NCBI GenBank assembly: GCA_018398765.1
Contig: JAHBMJ010000561.1
Coordinates: forward strand, 1 to 10,000
Origin: Chromera velia
Lineage: Eukaryota; Sar; Chromeraceae
Direction of reading: 5' to 3'
Length of the DNA: 10,000 nt
Shown here: positions 1 through 8,193 of the stretch, piece by piece
Layout of the letters: the number at the start of each line of letters is the position of its first letter
How positions within the stretch are numbered: position 1 is the first letter of the stretch
Notes under the pieces: model-generated
Told to the model about the DNA's origin: nothing
Database searches by the model: none
What the model saw: the letters and a program-made list of their open reading frames with translations, nothing else
Translations under genes and position numbers: made by a program

Positions 1-39
<39 letters not shown>

Positions 40-213
40 GGGAAGTGAGAGTGCGTGTGAGAGTGAGTGTGAGCGTGAGTGTGAGTGCTCTGTGTGTGTG
101 TGTGTGTGTGCGTGTGTCACGGTGTGTGTGTGCATGCGTGCATGCATGCGTGTATGTGCGTGTGTGCGTGAGAGAGAGAGAGAGGTGTGTGTGTGAGAGG
201 TGTGTGTGAGAGG

Positions 214-256
<43 letters not shown>
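1..256. repeat. Poly-G run and GT/GA simple-repeat block
   Basis: The window opens with 36 consecutive G, then G-rich DNA with GTGA/GTGAGT motifs, a TG run near 90-110, a GA run near 171-184 and an uninterrupted (GT)20 at 217-256. No open frame of interest is present. The homopolymer at the very start may be a sequencing or contig-edge artefact; the GT/GA tracts are ordinary microsatellites. Confidence 0.9.
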
Positions 257-257
<1 letters not shown>

Positions 258-1423
258 TATCGATTTGCATTTAGCCATTTACCTGCATGTGCATTCCTCT
301 GTCCATCTAGCGAGTATCCATCTGCTTTTCTTTCGCTAGCTCCTACTACTAGTAGCTTTTAGTAGCTCTCTTTCTATCATCCAGAAATTTATAAAGAAAT
401 CAGAGCATTTTTTTTAAAAAGCTAGGAGTGTGGCTATAGGAATGTGGTTCAAATTTCTAAAATGAGCGAAACATAATATTTTTATTTGAATTTCTATAAT
501 ATTTATATAAAATTTCTCTAATATTTAATTCTAAAAGATTTGCTAACTTTTTTGTGATGTATAGCACTGGAACGGTACCAGAGTGAGCAATTCATATTGA
601 ATTCAGTTTTGCTGCTTAATTTATAGCCGCCTCCCGTGACTCTTTGTGCCCCTAAGTAGGATATCACAAACTTTCATTCTTATGCATTCATTTTAATCTA
701 GATTTTAATACGTCTAAGTTGCGGCCTAACGTTAGAAGTATCCAACTAACTCTCGATATGGATAACGATAGCGTGCGTTATGATCACAGTCTTAATTGTT
801 TCTAATGATCTAGCAACTATAGTTTTAATTTATAGTCTTCACGCATGCAAATACAGCCTTTTGTAAAGTTATATAACTTTTGTTTGGTCTTCTTCCTGTA
901 CAGACGCACATCGCTTTCGAGACCCAAACCCGAGTTGGCCTGTCACTGCCAGTGTACGCAACCAAGAGTGAGGCGCGGCAGTGGCGGCACGTATAACACT
1001 TTCGACCTGTAATTGTCTTTGATTCCGATTCGATCCAGAGAACATGAGAATTAACACTTGGGGGCAAACGGTCCCGCATGACAGTCTACTTTCACTTTAA
1101 ATTATGCATGCATGAATGTATGTCCCCTCGGCCCCTCCTTGTCGATGAATTATATCGAGTCAATTTTACATGACGAAGAGCCGACAAAGTATGGGGAGGG
1201 GAGAAAGCGAATTAAAGAGGAGACAGGCGCGATCAAAATCAGCCTCATGGCCTCGTCCCGATGTCGACTATGCAGCTGACTCCCGAAACTTTCATCTTCC
1301 ATTTTGTAAGTGAATTTGAATTAGTTTAGTGCATGTTATACAGAATGAGAACAAACATCTAGTGCTTTCAAGGCCATTTCTATTGTCCCCTCTTTCTTGT
1401 TGTCTCTTTGCGTGTGCATGACA

Positions 1424-1425
<2 letters not shown>
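257..1425. other. Non-coding, AT-rich to mixed stretch with no recognisable gene
   Basis: No open frame here resembles a protein I recognise. 440-540 is very AT-rich and holds two near-identical 17-base units (489-505 and 511-527, AATTTCT-x-TAATATTTA) with a 22-bp period. 343-355 is a perfect short palindrome (CTACTACTAGTAG). The more GC-rich part 880-1080 has an 84-codon minus-strand frame (825-1079) with several cysteines (CYTCRHC), but it is short, has no known domain and is probably chance. No tRNA or rRNA was seen. Confidence 0.6.

Positions 1426-1456
<31 letters not shown>
1426..1456. repeat. (GT)15 microsatellite
   Basis: This is an uninterrupted GT run about 270 bp beyond the stop codon of the amine oxidase gene, that is, downstream of it on the minus strand. 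On the minus strand it reads as CA. Confidence 0.95.
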
Positions 1457-1458
<2 letters not shown>

Positions 1459-1725
1459 CATGTGTTCTGTCTTTCTCACAAAAATCACGTCCATTCCTTG
1501 ACGACTCTTGAATTTGAATTTCCATATGGAGAAGTGCACGGAGGAAACCAGCTCACACTTAATTCCCCAAAGCGTTAAATCAAAAACTCGACACACTCGC
1601 ACACTCGTGCGGACATGTGCCAATGTGGACACGCATATTGACTGTTTGTCCCTTTCATGCGAAACGGAGCACCACAGAAATCATGCCTGCCCCCCCCCCT
1701 TTCAACCAACCAATCGGCCGACCGA

Positions 1726-2811
1726 TCAAGACCAACGACTTTCCTCCTCGACGCTACTCTCAAAATTTCCCCTCGGACTCACCCCTTCTCCTCTACCCTC
1801 ACCCCCTCTTTCCAAGAGCGTTGCAAACGAAGGCTCAGAACCTCTCTCTCTGTCTACATCCACCCTCACGTCAACTTCAGATCCCATTTCCCCTCCCATC
1901 TCTGGCTTTTGTGCAGCCTCAAACGGAGACGGGGATTGGGAGTCCTCTCGACTTTTCTTTTCTTTTTCTCCTGTCTCGCCCTGTCCTCCGTCTGCTGCCT
2001 CCTCTGCCAATTGAATGCCTACCACATTCTTCTGGTAGTACACTTCATCCAACCACACAGGCTTACCAACTCCCAAGTCTGCCTCCAGTATCTTCTCTGC
2101 CATCAACAAACTCCCCTGAGCCCACCCAGGCTCATAACCATAATCCTGGTTGCACACGAACAAATCTCGGGCCTTCACGGGCCGACGCACGAGGGCTGCG
2201 GCCTGTTGTGTCGGCTTTGCTGGGAAGATATAGGAACCGTAACCGGGGGTAAAGGGAGCGGTGAGGGTCCACAGACCCATGAACACTGCACGGGGGGGCG
2301 AGACGGAAGACGGGTCAACCCCTTTGGCTTCAAATGCTTCTTTGTGATATGCCATGAGTCGGTCGTGTATTTCTGCAATCATCTGCTGGAGATCATCCGT
2401 CTCTTCTGCCCTTTCCTCCTCTCTCATTACGCCGATTCCGTTTTCCTCCCCTCTTTTGGTCTTCTTCGTGTTGTTTGTACTCTCAATGACCACCAGAGGC
2501 TCTCCTGGGTCCTGCATGGCCTTCTCGTAGTAGGGCGCTCTGACCACATTCTCATAATAGACCAGCAGAGCGCCCGAGCAGTTGCCGTACTGCACAGGCT
2601 CACGTGAGTAGACGGGCTTCCCGTCGGGCCCCCTTCCGATGACGCACTTGGTGGGGCCGTCGTGGTACCTGCCCGACAGCACGGGGGGACCTGTCAGAGA
2701 GGGGGACTTGAAGGTGCCCGACATCAACCCGAGGGTGTTGTACCACCATGCGTCGTCGTACTGGGTGTACACCTTGATGCCCATATACTGACTAACCTGC
2801 TTGTACACACA

Positions 2812-2874
<63 letters not shown>

Positions 2875-3305
2875 GAACACGAATACACACACGATCGAAT
2901 GTACAAGCACACGAATACAGACGCACACGAAGACACACACACAAACACGAACACACAGATACGTATACGCGCGCGCGCGCGCAAGGAAGCACGACCGAAT
3001 GACGAAAGAACAGACGGAGAGATAAAGAGAAAAGGAAAAGACAGACACACAGACAGACAGATAAAAGCAATGAAGGTGGAAAGAGAAAAAGCAAAAAGGA
3101 TCGAAAGAAACAGACCATATGTACAGACTATATGGTTTCTTTCCCTCCTTTTCTTCATGAACACAACAGACAAAAAGAAAGAAAGCAGCAAAGACAAAAG
3201 AACATCACGATAAGTCAGACAAAGTGGGCAGGGGGCCCGAAAGGTGAGAGTCAAGCGCCCCTTGCCTCTCCACGTCCCGACAGAGTTTGACGTGATCACT
3301 GGGTT

Positions 3306-3339
<34 letters not shown>

Positions 3340-4331
3340 CACACACACACACACAGAGGGAGCGTACACTTTGAGACCCAGAAAAACCATGAAAAGACGG
3401 ACGTGCACCAACACCATGCAAAGAGACACCATCAGAACAATCTCAGCGCTGAAATTAGAGCTTCCAACGATTCACTTAATTCTATGGCCGGCCGCCCTCG
3501 CGATCGAAGCGAATAAATCCTGAGGACCCAACCGACCGATTTCAGTTGCAACAGCGTCGACCACTGGGTCTCCGAGAAGATCAAGGAGTCGCTCTTCAGG
3601 CCCATCAGGGCGTTATGGGAGACGCCCAGAAGAGTCTTCAGTGATTCCACGGAGACCTCTCCACCCTCCGTGCCGGGATCCGCAAACACCAGACGAGTGC
3701 CATTCAGAGAGGACTCTGACGGGTACACCCCAACCAGGGGAGTGCCAAAAAAGAGCTGGGCACCCTTGGCGAGTAACTGCTCTATCATCACTTCAATACC
3801 CGTAGCATACCCCCCATTATGGCCGTATACGTCTACCATCTTATACATCTGCTCGCTCTCCCCCTCTTCCTCCCTTTGACTCCCATCAGCATCGCACTTC
3901 CAATAATAGCACACAGTGGGGAGTTTCAACACATCGTTGATCAGTTGAGCTGGGAGAAGATCCCCTTCCTTGAACCTGTACCCCCCCACATCAACCACCA
4001 GGTCCTCGAGACCCGGAAGGTCTCTCACGGAGAAAATCCTTCCTCCCACCCGCGTGTTCGCCTCAAAGATACACACACGAGACGGATCAACAGTCTGCGT
4101 GTCAATTGCCAGACGCCACCCAAAATAAATACTTCCCCATGACGCACCGATCAAAGACAAGTCGCAACTCTCCGGCAGAGTCTGCTCTGCCCCCTTCAAC
4201 TTGGCACTGCTTCGAGCATATTCGGGCGGAACTTCCGCCCTGGTCGTTCCCGTCTCCCGATTCCATCTGCTTTGGAGGCACAACACCTCAGAAGAGCAGA
4301 TAAAGAGAACGAAGAGACAAAGAAACCGCAT
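1726..4331 (-). CDS. Secreted FAD-dependent amine oxidase-like protein, two exons
   Basis: This is a flavin amine oxidase-superfamily protein; such enzymes oxidise amines or amino acids with FAD, and the substrate here is unknown. Proposed coding exons are 4331-3537 and 2796-1726, joined in phase 0, giving 621 residues. I chose the ATG at 4331 because it starts a signal peptide (MRFLCLFVLFICSSEVLC). The frame stays open upstream to 4544, so a longer start is possible. Residues 58-100 form the FAD-binding beta-alpha-beta: GASWGS (62-67), ribose-binding E90, then RVGGRI (94-99). DVGGYRF lies at 114-120. Exon 2 carries YDDAWW (278-283), GRYHDGP (307-313) and the family's C-terminal FAD signature around 483-502 (DYGYEPGWAQGSLLMAEKIL). 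The segment 373-400 is a charged insertion. After about residue 526 the chain becomes a glycine/glutamate-rich tail to 621, so the true 3' end could differ. The dinucleotide motif lacks two usual glycines (see findings). Family call strong; exon ends moderate. Confidence 0.82.
2802..2874. repeat. (AC)n-(AG)n compound microsatellite next to the splice acceptor
   Basis: AC repeats (2805-2848) pass directly into AG repeats (2849-2874). On the minus strand this is a CT tract followed by a GT tract, ending only a few bases before the proposed acceptor at 2797. It serves as the acceptor's pyrimidine-rich region in a loose sense. Confidence 0.95.
2961..2982. repeat. Alternating purine-pyrimidine tract with (CG)7
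   Basis: Twenty-two bases alternate strictly purine-pyrimidine, ending in seven CG dinucleotides plus C (2968-2982). Such tracts are classical Z-DNA formers. The tract sits inside the intron and has no coding role. Confidence 0.8.
3164..3310. repeat. Dispersed repeat, copy A (within the intron)
   Basis: This roughly 147-bp stretch matches 9543-9690 in the same orientation. Shared blocks in order are CAAAGACAAAAGAAC, a G-rich GGGCAG-like block, CTTGCCTCT, TCCCGA, ACGTGATCAC and TTCACAC. By eye the match is roughly 70 percent with small gaps. In this copy a CA microsatellite follows directly at the TTCACAC end. I do not recognise the family. Confidence 0.65.
3306..3354. repeat. (CA)n microsatellite with one CG interruption
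   Basis: CA repeats are interrupted once by a G for A change near 3333. The tract lies inside the amine oxidase intron, directly after the conserved end of dispersed repeat copy A. Confidence 0.95.
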
Positions 4332-5224
4332 CAGTCGATCAAATGTGGTAGGAATGACGGTAGTGGCGAAGTAAATGCACAGAAGGCACGTGCAAACGGG
4401 TGAGATGTATCCGTAAAACACCGTTGAGAACCTGTGACGGGCAAGAGACTCCAACTGCTTTTCGTAATCCTTTTTTGGCGATTCCGTGTACTTTGTGGCG
4501 GTAAGAAAAAGTATGCGGAACACAGAGTACCAGAAGCGATACAAGATTCAGGTTACAGATGTGGAGAGGAGAGTCTTGGCAGACGCGTCACATTCTCTCA
4601 CTGTGCAAACAACAGATCCGCTATGATCCGCTTATGATCCGCTTATATCTTACTATATCTTACTATACTATAGTCGCGTCTGGATCTGACTGCGTGGGCA
4701 CCACCTGTGCAGAAATTTGCATTTTGGGTCCAAATCTTGCTGTACTATAACGCCCCGGCAATGTTGCGAATCGTGCGCACATAGTTGCCATTCGGGCCCA
4801 ACTAATTAAGCGACACATAAAAATTTCTCTATAAGACGGCCTGCGCATGTATATACATGTACTCTGAAGCTTTTTGAACGCCGTTTTCCTTCAAAACTCA
4901 ACTTGACTTGAGTCGTATGATTCAATCTGCTTACTGCACGGCAATTGTTGTAGTATAGAGTGAACGCTTGGTGCGTTCCCCGACTCTGTGAGTGTAGCAA
5001 TGTTGCAAAAAGAGGAACGTCCCAGCATGCGCTGTTTACCCCCGACCAAAGGATAATAAAGGATAAGAACTTTTGTTTGTGCCCCCCTTTCGTCGACTGC
5101 GGGAGCACCCATGCACCACGATACGTCGGCGCGCAGTGCGCGCCCACTCTCGTGTTAATATCTAGAGCTGCAGACTAAGCCTGCAGTGGTGTATGTTGCA
5201 TGCATATATCGCGAGCATGCATAT
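4332..5224. other. Upstream region of the amine oxidase gene and intergenic DNA
   Basis: No convincing gene is present. The 71 codons upstream of the chosen ATG (to 4544, minus strand) stay open and encode a hydrophobic stretch, which may be 5' leader or an N-terminal extension. Short tandem units occur at 4623-4644 (ATGATCCGCTT twice) and 4645-4664 (ATATCTTACT twice). A perfect GC-rich hairpin GCGCGC-AGT-GCGCGC lies at 5129-5143. No clear TATA box or other promoter element could be assigned. Confidence 0.5.
4623..4664. repeat. Two short tandem duplications side by side
   Basis: An 11-base unit (ATGATCCGCTT) occurs twice at 4623-4644, followed at once by a 10-base unit (ATATCTTACT) twice at 4645-4664. 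The ATCCG core recurs in the 11-bp and 53-bp repeats after 5225. Confidence 0.85.
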
Positions 5225-5268
5225 GCAGATCCGATGCAGATCCGACATAGATCCGACCATGATCCGAC
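5225..5268. repeat. 11-bp tandem repeat, four units
   Basis: Four consecutive 11-mers are present: GCAGATCCGAT, GCAGATCCGAC, ATAGATCCGAC and CATGATCCGAC. Their core GATCCGAC is also part of the 53-bp unit of the array that follows, suggesting a common origin. Confidence 0.85.
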
Positions 5269-5308
5269 CTATCTCTTTAGTGTCTCTCTGGTCCTGTGTC
5301 GACCTATA

Positions 5309-5640
5309 GCTGTTTTTTGGACGTGACCTCTTGAACATGCATGCATATGCCGGTCCAATTCGGCAGATCCGACCCGTTTTTGGACGTGACCTCTTGAACA
5401 TGCCGGTCCAATTCGGCAGATCCGACCCGTTTTTTGACGTGACCTCTTGAACATGCCGGTCCAATTCGGCAGATCCGACCCGTTTTTGGACGTGACCTAA
5501 CTTGACCTCTTGAACATGCCGGTCCAATTCGGCAGATCCGACCCGTTTTTGGATGTGACCTCTTGAACATGCCGGTCCAATTCGGCAGATCCGACCCGTT
5601 TTTGGACGTGACCTAACTTGACTTCTTGAACATGCCGGTC
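5309..5640. repeat. 53-bp tandem array, about six units
   Basis: The marker CGGCAG occurs at 5361, 5414, 5467, 5530 and 5583, giving spacings of 53, 53, 63 and 53. The 63 comes from a 10-base insertion (CTAACTTGAC) at about 5499-5508; the same variant is present in the last unit. Each unit contains GATCCGACCCG, TTTTTGGACGTGACC, TCTTGAACATG and CCGGTCCAATT. The first unit has an extra ATGCAT insertion. The last unit changes to GGTCCCATTG and runs into the retrotransposon. Open frames across the array are by-products of the repeat. No function is evident. Confidence 0.92.
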
Positions 5641-7599
5641 CCATTGAAAGTTTGTGAATGGGCTGGGAGAAGGAGAATAGGAGAACAGGGAGAAAGACCG
5701 AAAGTACCTGTCGGAGAGGATTGGAGGTGGGTGGATTTTTTCTCTGTATTGTTTGCAGACGACACGACTTTGCTGGATGCAACAGACAGAGAATTGAATA
5801 TATAAACTGTTGGAGGGATTGAGGAAGTACGCAAAGCCGCTCCCTCTTCTCTTTTCTGACAAATCGAGAGTACTGAGGTTTGGAAGGCAAAGGCAGACAG
5901 AAGAAATCAGAATAGGCAGCATAGAACTGAAAGAAGAGAAAGCACAGCCATTTTTGGGTTTGGTTCTTCCCCTAGTTCTTCCCTCAAACTGTGACCTCGA
6001 CGTAATGATGGCAGACAGAGCAGTGAGAGCAGAGAGATGCATGCAAGGATTGACAGGAAAGTTAGCCAGAGAGCCAGCTGTGCCGCCTGCAGAATGTTTT
6101 CATTTGTTTAGTCAGACGGTGCGTGCAGTGTGGATGTATGGATGCGAGATACACCCATGCACAGACAGGGCCTGTGCAGAATTCGACGAAAAACAAAGAC
6201 GCTTTGTGAGGTGGGTCTTGGGGCTAAGGAAGACGGAAAGCGCAGAGACTACATTGATGGAGGGGGGGATGTTTCCAATAGACATTGAAGTGGCAGAGAG
6301 GACGATCAGATGGGCAAGAAAGGCACTAAAAAAAAAGAGGAAGGAGGCGATTGGGCAGGTTGTCATTCATTGCTTGAGAGGAGGAGTGGAAGATGAACTG
6401 AAGAGGGGAAGAAGAACAGAGTTGCATCCGTTTCACTTCTTTCTGCACCTGAAGAAATGCACACGGACACTATTCACAGAGAGAGGCCTTCATCCTTTTT
6501 CAAAAGAGAAGCTCGCAGGCCAGCCAGGAGAGATAGGAACACACGCAGTGAATGAAAGAGTAGACAGGATAGAGAGATGGATTGTAAGCAAGACAGAAAA
6601 AGAGATAAAAGAGCGGAAGAAAGAAATCTCCAGGTGGAGAATTGAGAGGGGAGTGAGAGAGAGAGATAGAAGAGAGAGAGGAAAAGGTAGAAAAGTCCAC
6701 ATGGCACACATATACCGAACAAAAGCAAACGGAAACAGACTGCAGCTCACTTTGTTTGAAAAAGCATAAGAAGAAAGACCAAGAGAGGGAATAAAAATAG
6801 AGAAAGAAAAACTGGGACGGGTGCCCTTCTGTTATGGAAGGGTAGCACCAAGAGGAGAACACAGAAGAAGAGCAGCCTGCAGAGTGGGAGACAGGGCGTT
6901 AGCGGGAACAAAGGGAAAAGTGCCAGAAAGAGAAGGGCAGAGAGTGCCGTTGGAGGAGAGACTTTGCCCTTTTTGCAAAGGATGGATGGAAACAGAGGTG
7001 TTGGAGGACGAGATCCATATGCTGACTGAGTGTCCGATTTATGATAGAGAGAGAGAGCGGACATGTATAGAGCATTAGGAGCGGACTGGAACGAGGGAAG
7101 AGAAAAGAGGGCAAGAGAAGTTTGCGGAGAGAAAAGAGAAGGACAAAGAGGAAGACTGCACACTGAGGCTCTGTTTAAATTCTTGATGAACGAAAGGCAT
7201 AGTGCGGTGGATGAGTTTCTGGGGAGGGCGGCGTTCAGAAGAAGAGTGTTCAAGGAAAGCCCAGGAAGGTAGGCACCTGGAAGCTCGTTAGATGAAACAG
7301 TGCTGGCACAGAGACACGGAGTGATCACAAAAAGAAAGGGAGGAACGGAAAGAAGAAAAGAAGAATACAAGACCATCCTGGAAGCGATGAAAGCAGGAAG
7401 ACAGCTGAGGGAGGGAGAAGGAGAAATCGCTGAGAGAAGAATGGAAAGAGGGCGTGCACAAAGTCAAAGTGTCCTTTCGTCCTGTGTCATTGGATCGATT
7501 TTTGGAGCAGTCCCTTCTGAGCAGCCCATAGACCACAACATGCAAAGCGCGAACAGATTGTTGTTTGTTAGCGGCCTGGGAAACCAGGCGGTGGTCTGA
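5641..7599 (+). pseudogene. LINE reverse transcriptase C-terminal half with CCHC knuckle, degraded
   Basis: In active elements this protein nicks target DNA and reverse-transcribes the element's RNA. The first frame (5641-5805) ends in WVDFFSVLFADDTTLLDA, where FADD is the catalytic palm motif, and stops at TAA 5803. The homology continues one base out of frame from 5804 (LLEGLRKYAK, DKSRVLRFG, FLGLVLP). It then shows the post-RT region typical of LINEs: WMYGCEIH, FDEKQRRFVRWVLGLRK and MEGGMFPIDIEVAER. A TAA at 6767-6769 interrupts this frame, which resumes to the knuckle: CPFC at 6965-6976, H at 7016 and C at 7031 (Cx2Cx13Hx4C, then PIYDRER). A TAG lies at 7076. The C-terminus then shifts one frame (from about 7063; LFKFLMNERHSAVDEFLGRA), with a TAG at 7270-7272, and stays open to 7599. 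It cannot encode a working protein. The clade is not assigned. Confidence 0.85.
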
Positions 7600-7683
7600 G
7601 CCTCAGCGATGAGGTACACCCCCCTGCTGTTTGCGGGGGCGACCTCTATAAGACAAAACGGCGACACTACTCTAGGGAACCAC
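7574..7683 (+). other. Hairpin-rich 3' end module of the retrotransposon (copy 1)
   Basis: Three hairpins and one closing stem can be drawn. Hairpin 1 is GCCTGG-GAAA-CCAGGC (7574-7589), a GNRA loop. Hairpin 2 is CCTCA-GCGA-TGAGG (7601-7614), another GNRA loop. Hairpin 3 is CCCCTGC-TGTTT-GCGGGGG (7621-7639) with one U-G pair. The stem GTGGT (7591-7595) with ACCAC (7679-7683) encloses hairpins 2 and 3. LINE 3' ends are often folded for recognition by their own reverse transcriptase, which is the likely role. The structure is inferred by eye, without an energy calculation. Confidence 0.6.
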
Positions 7684-7722
7684 TAAATTACTTATCACGT
7701 ATCTTAGCACTTATCACTTATC
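7684..7722 (+). repeat. (ACTTATC)n retrotransposon tail
   Basis: Degenerate 7-base units (ACTTATC, ACGTATC, then after a short TTAGC two more ACTTATC) follow the 3' module directly. Short tandem repeats at the 3' end are a known feature of several LINE families that lack poly-A. The inverted copy at 8436-8557 has the same tail. Confidence 0.7.
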
Positions 7723-7788
7723 CGACCTGTTTTTGGACCTAGTTTTGGACTATTTTTACGTGACCTTTTGAACATGTTGTTCCCATTG
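7721..7788. repeat. Diverged 53-bp-array unit on the right flank of the retrotransposon
   Basis: This 68-bp stretch matches 5590-5646 at the left flank in the same orientation. Shared blocks are TCCGACC-x-GTTTTTGGAC, ACGTGACC, CTTGAACATG versus TTTGAACATG, and TCCCATTG. The terminal TCCCATTG occurs only in these two units and not in the internal array units. Confidence 0.7.
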
Positions 7789-7789
7789 C

Positions 7790-8100
7790 TGCTAGGCTCT
7801 GCACTCCATTGATTGATTGATTGATTGATTGATTGATATGTTCCGCCCTAGGGCCTTCCCGCCATTTAAAAAAAAAAGAAAAAAAAAAAAAGAAAGTTTC
7901 CAATCTTTTTTTTTCTTTTTTTATTTATCAATGAAACAATACATAGTTTTCATGCAACATTCCGTGCAACACTCTTGCAACACTTGAACAACAGTTGTTT
8001 ATCTGTTGACTGCCTTGATAAATAAAAAAAAAATTCATTAAAACAAAAATTTTTCCGATCTTTTATTTGTTTTTTTATGTAGTGCATGCAGAGCCTAGCA
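7790..8100. mobile_element. AT-rich MITE-like element with 14-bp terminal inverted repeats
   Basis: The ends are TGCTAGGCTCTGCA (7790-7803) and its exact reverse complement (8087-8100). They are flanked by CATTGC on both sides (7784-7789 and 8099-8104, overlapping the TIR by two bases), a possible target duplication. Inside are (ATTG)7 at 7808-7837, a poly-A then poly-T block (7867-7922), and a nested inverted repeat TTTATTTATCAA (7920-7931) / TTGATAAATAAA (8015-8026). No coding frame is present. The element is non-autonomous if mobile at all; the superfamily is not assignable from these ends. Confidence 0.5.
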
Positions 8101-8193
8101 TTGCAGGCGGAAACTAGCGCATATATACAGTGATTTACCGGTGAACTTTTAATAACTTTCAAATAGTATGTTTAACTATGTTACTATAATAAT

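Larger units (their letters stand above)
2797..3536 (-). other. Intron of the amine oxidase gene, packed with simple repeats
   Basis: On the minus strand the proposed donor is ATCG|GTCGGT (intron starts at 3536) and the acceptor is ACAAGCAG|GTTAGT (intron ends at 2797). The acceptor is preceded by a TG-rich tract. Both sides are in phase 0, and the joined protein reads LLQLKS-VSQYMGIKVY, as expected for the family. Reading straight through from exon 1 gives unrelated sequence and a stop at 3432-3434. The donor matches the GTRAGT consensus only at GT, +5 and +6, so a cDNA could move it slightly. The intron contains (CA)n at 3306-3354 and 2819-2848, (AG)n at 2849-2874, a CG run at 2968-2982 and part of a dispersed repeat (3164-3310). 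Confidence 0.72.
5641..7722 (+). mobile_element. 5'-truncated LINE-type (non-LTR) retrotransposon
   Basis: The element consists of a broken reverse transcriptase/C-terminal coding region (5641-7599), a short hairpin-rich 3' untranslated region (about 7574-7683) and a 7-base tail repeat of the ACTTATC type ending at 7722. The endonuclease and most of the reverse transcriptase fingers/palm are missing, as expected for 5' truncation during target-primed reverse transcription. The left end abuts the last unit of the 53-bp array. The right flank (7721-7788) is a diverged copy of that same unit, so the insertion appears to lie between two copies of one target sequence. Confidence 0.8.

Noticed and set aside
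825-1079. Minus-strand 84-codon frame with CYTCRHC cysteine cluster
   Set aside because: It is short and isolated, has no complete zinc-binding pattern and no supporting neighbours. A small exon cannot be excluded, but I cannot support it.
1508-2607. Several long plus-strand frames opposite the amine oxidase exon 2
   Set aside because: They are Pro/Ser/Leu-rich antisense shadows. The minus-strand frame carries clear family motifs.
2662-3350. Frames encoding poly-Thr-His or Cys-Val runs on both strands
   Set aside because: They are translated CA/GT and GA/CT microsatellites within the intron.
5129-5143. GCGCGC-AGT-GCGCGC hairpin as a terminator
   Set aside because: It has no T-run, and intrinsic terminators are not expected in nuclear eukaryotic DNA. 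It is a short isolated palindrome.
5309-5640. CRISPR-like regular array
   Set aside because: The whole unit is conserved, with no unique spacers between repeats, and the context is eukaryotic. It is a simple tandem array.
5162-5890. Minus-strand frames of up to 242 codons with repeating RVGSAELDRH / MFKRSRPKTG-like peptides
   Set aside because: The 53-bp period is not a multiple of three, so the frames cycle through the array. The peptide repeat is a product of the tandem DNA repeat, with no start context or domain.
7808-7837. (ATTG)7 as the LINE 3' tail
   Set aside because: The (ACTTATC)n repeat at 7684-7722 follows the 3' module directly and recurs in the inverted copy. The ATTG run lies inside the next element.
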